Shown: positions 55,660-64,000 of the stretch, piece by piece
How the letters are laid out: every line of letters begins with the position of its first letter
How positions within the stretch are numbered: the first letter of the stretch is position 1
Origin: Oegoconia quadripuncta
Taxonomy: Eukaryota > Arthropoda > Insecta > Lepidoptera > Autostichidae
Assembly (NCBI GenBank): GCA_949316235.1
Contig: OX438742.1
Location: 35,532,853-35,596,852, forward strand
DNA: 64,000 bases
Direction: 5' to 3'
Program-made: the position numbers and the translations under genes
Notes under the pieces: generated by a model
Told to the model about the DNA's origin: nothing
What the model saw: the letters and a program-made list of their open reading frames with translations, nothing else
Database searches by the model: none

Positions 55660-57299
55660 GATTTATGACGTATCGAACTTGTACTTTAGCTCATATTTTA
55701 TTGCCTTACCACAAAAACTTAACGAGGCTTAAACAAGTCTTTAACAGCTGTTATAAAAGTGGTAACATTTGCTATTCTATAACTTTAAGGGAAAAGTGTT
55801 TAGTTTCGACACCGACAGTGATATTCTTCTCTAGATATTGTTCTAAACAGTGTTGTTTGAAGTAAACGATCTTACTATTTCAAACCGCTAGGACGTGTGT
55901 AATCAATATCTTTCAATGTACACGTCAAAGACATTTTGGAAGAGCTCTTGTACGGAATTCGGTTCTCAATCACATATATATTTTTGTTATATGAGTGTAA
56001 AGAAAAATATAGCGTTTCCTATCTAAATTACACACTAATACTCGTATAATTACTACATAAAATGTATTTAATTAATCAGATATTTGGTTTTGACCTTATT
56101 TAGAGGTTCTAGAAACAAGAACGGGTCTGTATAAATTAACGGGTTTGTCTTCAATCCGTTTAAAACATCTCTGTTGTGATTCTCGCATGCGAGCGGACAT
56201 ATTTCGATGACTGCATATCAAATCAAAAATATTTTATTCAATGTAGGATGCAAAAATATCACTTATTGAAAGTCAACATGTTATTTTTTAAAACTACATC
56301 GCTGCAATTTAACCCTGCTACAAGTTTAGGAACTAAGCTGTCATCAATAATTGGTAAACGCCGCCTGTCTGTGTGTATGCGTAGTCGCACTGCTGGTGAA
56401 AACTTATTTCAACCTTTTATTTATATTAGTGTTTGGTTTAAAAAGAGATTTTCTACGGAAACCTTATTAGTGTACTTCGAGGAATATAGATATCATGCAT
56501 GACATCGATTTATATTTAAGTTTTGATACGATTCTATTCATTTCGTGGTTTTTGCATAAATATTTATTTAAAGTATGCGACCAATTTATTTTTTGTATAA
56601 TATAATTAAATAGGGCGAATGGCACACGGTACCGCGAGGAGGCGACGAAGTGGATTTTGTTGCAATGTGCCGTGCGGTGAGGCGGTGTCACAGACCAATA
56701 AACACACATGTAAACCGCTTCATATACGTATTTTAGGCCGGAACACCTGTCCACCCGATTTTTCAGGAAAAGAGACCAATGTCTCACTAATTATATTTCG
56801 GCATGTCCTCAAATCGTAATGCGTTTTGCGAGTCATTGGGTGTCAAGAACTCCTTTAACACGAGTGTCTCTCTCTGTGATTAGAGTGGTTGGTTATGAGG
56901 TTGCACCTGCGTCAAGCACTGCGATGGACGAATGCGGTTCGAACGCCGCTCGGCCGCGCGGATGTGCGGTAAACGTGTGCTAGGTGTCCTCTACGGATTG
57001 TACTATAGTGTAAAAGTGCGGCATAATATCCGCTAAACCGCGCTCCACGTGGGCAATTTATCTGGATCAGTTAAATACATCCGTTAATTATTTTATTTAT
57101 TGACTACTCAATTATAGTATACCTAGATTCTATTAAAATCATGTCAATATTGTGAAACAAGATGGTGCCATTTTTATAAAATGTATAATAGTTAGGTAAG
57201 TTATGCAAAACGAATTGATGTTTTTATGTTTTTTTTTTAAGTAGGAGTAATAAAAATTAGTAAAAATTGCCTTGTGTTTCTTTCCTTTCAGTAATGGAA
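55660..57299. other. intergenic, includes a GC/CpG-rich patch
   Basis: A relative of the repeat near 3033 lies at about 55695-55860. About 56620-57060 is clearly more GC- and CpG-rich than its surroundings (e.g. CGCCGCTCGGCCGCGCGGAT), without a convincing ORF. Nothing else was recognised. Confidence 0.4.
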
Positions 57300-57790
57300 T
57301 AATTACCTAAACAAACTAACTACCACCATCTTATCTAAGTTGGTTGGTGGTAGGGCATTTTAAATGTCCGCCTGGCTAGCTACCACCATCTATCTGAGTT
57401 GGTTGGTGGTAGGGCATTTTAAATGTCCGCCTGGCTAGCTACCACCAACTTATCTGAGTTGGTTGGTGGTAGAAAATGCATGCCCGGCTAGCTACCATCA
57501 TCTTATCTGAGTTGGTTGCTGGTAGAGCATTTTAAATGTCCGCTTGGCTTGCTACCACCAAGTTATCTGAGTTGCTGAGTGGCTAGCTACCATCATCTTA
57601 TCCGAGTTGGTTGCTGGTAGGGCATTTTAAATGTCCGCCTGCCTATCTACCACCTTCTTATCTGAGTTTGCCGCCAAACAGCAATGTTCCCCAATTAATA
57701 TTTGTTTTCTGTTGGGATTTCCTGGTCAGTACGCTTTCACCTTCGGCGTCATCTTCACTTAACATCAGGTGTGATTGAGGTCAAGTGCTA
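57300..57790 (+). repeat. SINE D copy with internal 60-bp tandem expansion
   Basis: About six imperfect 60-bp units from 57320 (CTACCACCATCTTATCTAAG ... GTCCGCCTGGCTAG), followed by the normal SINE D 3' half (TAACATCAGGTGTGATTGAGG). Confidence 0.75.
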
Positions 57791-58004
57791 ACCCACTGTG
57801 TTTTGTTAAAGAATCCCGAAAAATGCAATAAAAATATGACTATAGAAATAAACTGTGAATATAATTAAAGGCGACTAAAAGATTCCACTTCTCAATAAAG
57901 ATGATGAAATTTGTTACAGAGATAGACTAAGTCATGGGTTAATATCCACTATACCATTATACTTTATCGGGGACTTCAATTCCAATTTCAAATATATAAT
58001 ATAA

Positions 58005-58275
58005 AATAAGTAAATACCCTTGGACATACAGACAGTCATCTAGTTCCACACTAAGCAACTAGGTCTGTATCATAGATACCAGATGGTTGATATACTACCC
58101 ACATACATACATACATATACATATTATGAATGAAAATTATTAACAATAATTTGGGTGCATGCATCTGTATTTATCATATATGTATACATATGCACATAGC
58201 GGGCTTCGAACCAGCAGTGGCCTTTTATTTTAGCAGTCAGCATTTTTAACTACTACACCAAACAGGTCGCCAAAC
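58005..58275 (-). mobile_element. SINE family B copy
   Basis: TCATCTAGTTCCACACTAAG, ATACCAGATGGTTGATATAC and the degraded reversed head GCGGGCTTCGAACC, ending CACCAAACAGGTCGCC. Confidence 0.7.
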
Positions 58276-58344
58276 TGTTGCCATACGGACGTAGCCACGA
58301 CAGAAAGAGTATAATGAATACTAATATTTATTCTTTATATGTCT

Positions 58345-58500
58345 ACCTTTATTTATCCCGCGGGAATTACTCACTCTTTCGAGATGAAAATGTGTCCTAT
58401 TTCAGAGCATATTCTACCCATGTACCAAATTTTAACCAAATCCGCTCATCCGTTTCACGGTGATTCAGTAACAAACTGACAAACAAACGTTTACAGTTTC
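58345..58500 (+). repeat. copy of the 18196-type repeat
   Basis: TATCCCGCGGGAATTACTCA and GTACCAAATTTTAACCAAAT then TCCGTTTCACGGTGATT. Confidence 0.55.
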
Positions 58501-59196
58501 ACAATAAGATGGCAGTTCGATAATAACATGGTCAAATAACTAGTAGGCAGCAGAGTCATGGAGTCCGTAAAGTTCGATCTGTAACACATCTGCTCTGAGC
58601 GTGGTGACAAAGACAAAACCTCATTAAAAACGATGTAAATTTGAGAAAGACAGTCTTGACATTTTTGTTTTAATGAAAAAAAAAGTAGATAATTAACCAG
58701 ACGAAGCCTCACCTGGTGTTAAAGTCAGCATTAATCACCTTAGATGCGTTGTTTAATTATTTATGTGATAGTGAATCTTCCGGTTAAAGTTAAGTATTTA
58801 ATCCTAATTTCTTATTCGCTTTTTCTTTAATTTTTTCCCATTCATAGAACATTTTTGTATACATATTTATATACCTACTCGTATGTGAGGTTTTCTTTGT
58901 GATTTAAGTTTTGTTACTGAAGTATTTCAATAAAGAAAATCATTATTTATTATTTGATCAAACGATGCGAATCTTGATTTAATTCTGCATGTATTCAGTA
59001 AAACCTTAAAAAATAGTTGATACCTCGGCGTGTGCAGGCGCATGTATTAATCATCAAGCCGTGTCCTCATTGGCTGACGGAAAAATTAATGTAATGACCT
59101 ATCATTCGTGATTTCGCTTGGTCATTCCAGCTGTGTCTTTCGTTCGTTCATTTTTGTCGGCTAGTCTCTGAGGACTTGAATCGTTCGTTTTGCTTG

Positions 59197-59201
59197 TCAG
59201 T
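59197..59201 (+). promoter_or_regulatory. possible arthropod initiator (TCAGT) of serpin 2
   Basis: A TCAGT pentamer, the arthropod Inr core, lies about 125 bp before the serpin 2 start codon with no splice acceptor between them. Such a pentamer occurs often by chance, so this is only a candidate. Confidence 0.2.
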
Positions 59202-59322
59202 CTGTCGCTTCAACCGCAGAGATCCGGAATAACGTTTTAGTATAGTGCCACATCAGGTTTATGCCTGTTGTAAACTGAATGTGCGAAGGTTGAACAGACG
59301 GCTAGTACCTATTTCGCTTAAA

Positions 59323-59344
59323 ATGCTATCCTTTGTATCTGTTG
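59323..59344 (+). CDS. serpin 2 exon 1 (start of signal peptide)
   Basis: MLSFVSV plus one base, donor GTAAGT, phase 1, the same design as serpin 1 exon 1. Confidence 0.8.
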
Positions 59345-62300
59345 GTAAGTTTTTACATTGTTGATTTAATGACACAAACTAATTATATTAATAACATCTA
59401 CTTAATTTTAGCATTGACCTTCTTCCATTGTAATTAATTAGTTATAGTTCTTTTATTTCACACTGCGATGTATATTTTAGATCGTTGTGATAAACATAAT
59501 GTGGTAACTTACCTTACCTAATGTTTGCGTTTGAAAACAAATAAGATTATCCCTCCTCTGCTCCAAAGTGTTTTCTTATGCCTGTCTGGGGCTTAAAATT
59601 ACCCAACCGTAGACTATAAGCCGTTTTTATTAATTAATAATGTGGTTGTGTGTTATTTTAGGGTGAGTAGTTGATGTCTTATTTTTTCAGTATTCATTTT
59701 ACTTTTTCAAAATATCGGATGTCTTGATGGTCAAACGTCAGAGAATTCCCGGTTAAACTTTTTTGACATCGACCTCCTACGCTATACGGCCGAGGATCGG
59801 AGCGGTAATGTGATGATATCCCCAGCCAGTATCAAGTCTACTTTAGCGATGATATTAGAAGGTGCTATTGGACCTACGGCCGATGACATAAGAAATGCTT
59901 TAAGGCTTTCGCCAAACAAAGAAGAGTTTAGAGAGCAGCTAAATTTATATTTAAAAGCTTTGCAGGTAGGCAAGATACAATACATAATACAATACAAATA
60001 CTCTTTATTGCGCAAAATAATTTACAATAATTTTTGATGATAACAATAATATACCTAATTCTGGTAATTAACTTCCTACGAAAAACGGGTGTTATGTATT
60101 TTTTTATGCGCAACGGGTTAGTACTTGACCTCAATCACACCTGATGTTAAGTGCAAATGAGGTCGAAGGTGGAAGCTTACTGACCCGGAAACCCCAACTT
60201 ATTTGGGGGACTTGCTATCTTATCTCTGACACACCCACACACAACCGGAACACTACAATGCTATTAACATTGTTGTTTGGCGGCAGATTTAGATAAGATG
60301 GTGGTATCTAGCCAGCGTTGTGTGTGTGTGTGTGTGTGCAGTCTTTGTTCGGATGTATCTCAATAATGTGTCGTGCGATTTGAGTATGGCTTTTTATATT
60401 TAAGATAAGATGAAACTAGGGGAAAAGTTGTTAGTTATGTTTTATGAAAATCGGTAGAACCGCTTCGAAGATATTCGTGTTTAACTTTAACACATTTGCT
60501 TTGTATAACTGGCAGACATTATTAATGAGAATCCCTCGGGGGTTTCAAATGTTCAATGTTGTCATTATCAATGTTTATGGTTGTAGATACCGTTTCTTAT
60601 TAAACGAGACTGAACCAAGAAATCTTGAGGTTGATGAGGTTGATGGTGAGAGTAGAGGTGGGCAGAACGTCAGTAAATCATAAATCTCAATTTCGTTCTG
60701 TATTTAATTTCCGCAGTTATTATATAGCGTTTGTGCTGTGTTTTTTCGACACTCAAATAGAATAGAACCCGTGGGTGTCGTAAAAGGCTACTAAGGGACT
60801 TTCCACCTAAAATATCTATAGAATTGCAGGTTTCAACGGCGATGGGCGGCCCTCCCCCTGTATATTCACATTGGAACACTCAAACACTGTTGTTTGGGAT
60901 ATCCCTAACCACTGACGCCACTCTTGATTACGTACAACTTTTCCCAAGGAACCCTCGAATTCGATCAAAAAGTTTTCGATTGCCCATAGGTACAAAGGAA
61001 ACCATTCTAAAACCGCCTTTAATATGGAAGTCTCACAATTTTCGGCTGAATTCGGCTATGGTTCCTAGTGGAACGTTGTTCGTAATAGGAGTGGCGTCAC
61101 CAGTAAACAGGAATTACACCAATTAATTTTCACCCTGTATTTATTACCAAGTAACGGCCGCAAAAAACCTGTCAGGCATAGGCATATCTATCTATTTGCT
61201 TTATTTTTAAGTGTAGTCTACCTAGACTACACTTAATTTCACCCTGTATTTATTATCTGTAAAATAATAAATCTATAACTTGATACATATTCCTTTCACT
61301 TCCTAAATACAACAATGCTCTAGACATATCCTATTAATATTTATAAATGCGAATGTTTGGATGTTTGTTTGTTTATTTGTTGCTCAACCACGGCGAAAAG
61401 GATGAACGGATTTGGATGGAATTTGGTATACCTATAGGTAGAATATACACTGGATTAAGATATAGGAACTTGTCTATGTCTAGGTCTTAATCTTAAAAAG
61501 TTAAACACGAGTTATCTTTGAAGCAGTTCAACCGATAAAAACTATTTTATCCCGAATAAGCGAGTAGTTCCCGCGGGATAAACAAATTTCCGTGATAAAG
61601 TTATTCCACGCAGGCGAAGCCGCGGGGGGAAAGCTTGTAATTAATATAATTAATCCCATAACTAAGCACTTACCTATGACATTTATATACCAGGCTAACA
61701 AATCTGAATCGCTTTTACAAAACAAGAATGCTGTATTCGTTTCAAATAAATTGAAAATGAGGAAGACATACGAGATGATGTTGCGCGGGGTTTACTTGGC
61801 GGATGTCTGCCGAATTGACTTTAAGGACCCCGTGCTGGCTGCAGATTTCATTAACGGATGGGTTAGCAATGTGACCAAAGGCCTTATACCCTCTATTGTT
61901 GAGCCTGGTGAGTAATAACTCAAACTGTTACAATTTTAAACCCAAGTTTTTGTTAAATTTTTACTTTTCTCAAATATCTTAAACTACAAAAACAATATTG
62001 AAATACGGCCCTACAGTCCGAATATTCAAACGCTTCTTAACTGGAAGAGGTTCTTAATTAAACATCATTCCGTCGCTTTAAACGTCAACGACATGAAAAT
62101 AACAGCATGATATTTTAAAAAAAGCGTGAGTATGCGGGCGTTGGTCTCCAATAACATGTTTAGTAATTTTAATTCATAAGTATTAGAAGTGTTCTCTGAC
62201 TAAATACCAATAATTTGTCTACTCTATGATAAAAAACTGGCCCTCACTTAGAAAAGGCTTTTTGTTGTTGGATAAACATTTTTCAATGAAAAGTACATTT

Positions 62301-63955
62301 TATAATTACTCATTAACTGATAAAACCTACTTAACTTTGATATAGTTTTCCTTTTAACTTCATTATATATACCGCTGCCGTGAATTTTTTCATGTATCCA
62401 AAAATCTCTATAAAATATTTCTTAAACGGATCCCTGAATTGAATAACTGTCCATTGTCATATGTAATATTTTTAAACGACCTATCCAACGACATCAAACA
62501 CGGTCAACAAAAATAACTGATCGATGCAAGTGCGGAGTCTCCCTACAGATAATGGATCACGTATTGTCTTGCCCCGCGTGTCCTGACAGCTGTACCTTTG
62601 ACGACCTCCTTAATACTACAGACAGTGCTACAGACAGTCCAATAAAATTTGAAACTTGCCTCGACACGAAAAGAAGAACAAAAATAAAAGAAAATTCATC
62701 CAAACTTTTGGTACTTGTAAGGGAGTTACTCTAAATTTAATTTCAAGATTTTATATTCCCACTTTCTTTAACATGATTAATATGTATACCCATGCCAAAT
62801 AGCAGCTGTCTAGTACTAAGGCCCGTATAGAATGTTACTCAAGCAGAGATCTCCGCTTGAGGACAGTTAAAAAGGGACAGTTTTATGTAAGTGTATAGCG
62901 ACATCTCTTTCTAACTCGGAATTACTGGCCTAAGAGCCTCTGAGCTAGACGGACGGACATGACGAAATTATAACTTGTTGACTATGGAACCCTAAAAACC
63001 GGTGCCTAAGTTAAACGCTATCTAGAATACACACTAATTTACTGTTTATTTTATTAAATGTTTAACACTTGTCTTTTATTTTTATGATAAGAAGTGGATC
63101 TATCAATTTAAGTAAATATAAGGGATTGTTGGTTGTATGTGTATGTAACTTTGTCTATTTTGAGGCAAAATATTAGCAAAAAATAATAATAAATATAATA
63201 AATATCTTTGCACGTACACACAGCGCCATCTAGGTCCACAGTAAGCATCTAGGCTTGTGTTATGGATACCAGATGGTTGATAAACTACACAAATACATAT
63301 TTTTTTGGAAATATTTTTTTTTATGCACAACGGGTACAACAACAATACAAATATATATGAAAAACATCCATAACTCGGGAACACATGTCTGTATTCATCA
63401 TACAAACATATGCCCCTAGCGGGATTCGAACCCGCGACCTTTTGATATAACAGCAGATTTTCTAACCAGCACACCAAACCGGTCGTCAAATCAAAGTCAT
63501 ATGAAATGACATGTCATCTTGTAAAGTCATTTACTCAGTATTTCCACAGTATTACAATACGGTGGTATTTCTCAGTACGATAGCAAAACTGTGTCAGTTA
63601 GAACTATATTATTAGATTTTGATCGAACTTAAGTTGAAATTTGTGTTACCAAATACTTTCTTATAAAATAGTACATGAAATGTCAACACAAATTCAATCA
63701 CGATAAATGAAATTGCTTTGTTAACGTAAGTACTTATTTTCAGTTAACATCAACCCGTCAACAGATATATTACTAACAAATGCGCTGTACTTTAAAAGTA
63801 CATGGAAGCACTCTTTCAACCCCAGGAACACTCGTGGGGCATGTTTTTACAACCGCGGAGTCTGCAGGAACGTAGCAATGATGGAACTGCATGCCGAGCT
63901 GAATTATGCGTATGTGAACAACTTGAGGGCTCATGCTGTCGAGTTGCCTTACAAG
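59323..63955 (+). CDS. secreted serpin 2, 5' part (gene runs off the window)
   Basis: Four exons (59323-59344, 59691-59965, 61694-61907, 63744-63955) join in phase to 723 nt (241 codons). The signal peptide MLSFVSVVFILLFQNIGCL is split by an intron. NVMISPASIKSTLAMILEGA is the N-V-x-I-S-P serpin strand. INGWVSNVTKGLIPSIV is helix F with an N-x-T sequon at the position used in serpin 1. LLTNALYFKSTWKHSFN is the YF+..W hallmark. The last exon ends at a GTAATG donor, so about 40% of the protein, including the reactive loop, lies beyond the right edge and inhibitory status cannot be judged. It lacks the long acidic extension of serpin 1, and a single 275-nt exon covers what serpin 1 splits into two. 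Cysteines at ADVCRID and ACFYNRGVC are absent from serpin 1. Confidence 0.92.
59691..59965 (+). CDS. serpin 2 exon 2
   Basis: It encodes the rest of the signal peptide (VFILLFQNIGCLDG), helix A (LNFFDIDLLRYTA) and NVMISPASIKSTLAMI with GPTADDIRNALRL. Acceptor TTTTCAG, donor GTAGGC, ends in phase 0. Confidence 0.93.
60070..60345. repeat. GT-microsatellite repeat interrupted by inverted SINE D
   Basis: The outer text CGAAAAACGGGTGTTATG ... GTTGTGTGTGTGTGTGTG is uninterrupted at 48905-48960. Here a minus-strand SINE D (about 60092-60312, GACCTCAATCACACCTGATG) is inserted between the halves. Located in serpin 2 intron 2. Confidence 0.65.
60762..60915 (+). repeat. LINE 3' region (family F)
   Basis: AACCCGTGGGTGTCGTAAAA, GGGACTTTCCACCTAAAATA and GGGATATCCCTAACCACTGA match 38198. 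Confidence 0.5.
61330..61640 (-). repeat. copy of the 18196-type repeat, inverted
   Basis: TTATAAATGCGAATGTTTGG, GGATTTGGATGGAATTTGGT, TAGTTCCCGCGGGATAAAC and GCAGGCGAAGCCGCGGGG, immediately upstream of serpin 2 exon 3. Confidence 0.6.
61694..61907 (+). CDS. serpin 2 exon 3
   Basis: NKNAVFVSNKLKMRKTYEMM and ADFINGWVSNVTKGLIPSIV; 214 nt as in serpin 1 exon 4. Acceptor ATACCAG, donor GTGAGT. Confidence 0.94.
62228..62995. repeat. repeat family H, second copy with nested insertions
   Basis: Shared with 15800-16390 (GTTTTCCTTTTAACTTCAT, CTTAAACGGATCC, ACTATGGAACCCTAAAAA). It contains a LINE ORF2 C-terminal scrap (about 62520-62660, CKCGVSLQIMDHVLSCPACP on the plus strand) and MITE I at 62819-62935. 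Located in serpin 2 intron 3. Confidence 0.55.
62819..62935. mobile_element. MITE family I copy, nested in repeat H
   Basis: TAAGGCCCGTATAGAATGTT and CTCAAGCAGAGATCTCCGCT match 10605-10762; the right end is degraded (TACTGGCCTAAG). Confidence 0.55.
63190..63487 (-). mobile_element. SINE family B copy
   Basis: CACAGCGCCATCTAGGTCCA, ACCAGATGGTTGATAAACTA and reversed head GCGGGATTCGAACCCGCGAC ending CACCAAACCGGTCGTC. Confidence 0.75.
63744..63955 (+). CDS. serpin 2 exon 4 (last exon inside the window)
   Basis: VNINPSTDILLTNALYFKST, then WKHSFN and VAMMELHAELNYAYVNN, ending ELPYK before a GTAATG donor; 212 nt as in serpin 1 exon 5. Confidence 0.94.
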
Positions 63956-64000
63956 GTAATGTGTAGATAGCTAATAAATCATACCTCTGTGCATGTAAGA

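Noticed and set aside
57320..57665. CRISPR-like regular repeats
   Set aside because: Contiguous 60-bp imperfect units without spacers inside a SINE.
62552..62734. Cysteine-containing frame in serpin 2 intron 3
   Set aside because: The C-x-C ... H ... C pattern is the end of a LINE ORF2, and the rest runs into repeat H.

Overview
The window is nuclear DNA of an insect, almost certainly a lepidopteran (moth or butterfly). It is AT-rich, its genes are split into short exons, and it is packed with tRNA-headed SINEs, RTE/R1/Jockey-like LINE scraps and small inverted-repeat transposons of the kind seen throughout moth and butterfly genomes. The species cannot be named from the sequence.

Four protein-coding genes were reconstructed exon by exon. 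Every splice phase is consistent. Three are complete and one runs off the right edge. (1) 3876-22931, minus strand: Rlip, the RalBP1 orthologue, 10 coding exons, 691 aa, with a lysine-rich N-terminus, RhoGAP domain, Ral-binding coiled coil and C-terminal coiled coil. (2) 23989-35091, plus strand: Golgin84 (GOLGA5), 8 coding exons, 611 aa, a Golgi coiled-coil tether with a C-terminal membrane anchor. The two are arranged head to head across about 1.06 kb. (3) 41824-55351, plus strand: a complete secreted serpin, 8 exons, 456 aa, with an acidic tyrosine-rich N-terminal extension. (4) 59323-63955, plus strand: the first four coding exons of a second secreted serpin, a tandem paralogue that shares exon lengths and phases with the first.

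The rest is introns and intergenic DNA filled with repeats. At least four tRNA-derived SINE families (called A, B, D and E here) recur on both strands. LINE remains include a decayed R1/Jockey-type RT and RNase H stretch (19050-20830), an RTE-type RT relic (25730-26400), a minus-strand LINE ORF2 end (33171-33398) and many 3' ends. DNA-transposon derivatives include a hAT element with an 8-bp target-site duplication (8970-9424), two nearly identical Tc1/mariner-like deletion derivatives flanking serpin exons 3-4, and several MITEs. Large parts of 1-300, 36.0-38.2 kb, 41.2-43.5 kb and 55.7-57.3 kb show nothing recognisable.

No CRISPR array, operon, phage or dedicated novel multi-gene system was seen. 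The most distinctive biology is the serpin pair: an N-terminal domain that looks like an acidic, possibly tyrosine-sulfated exosite, a reactive loop split by an intron at P8/P7, and twin transposons bracketing two core exons. A tiny signal-peptide-like cysteine-rich ORF at 13024 is a speculative extra.
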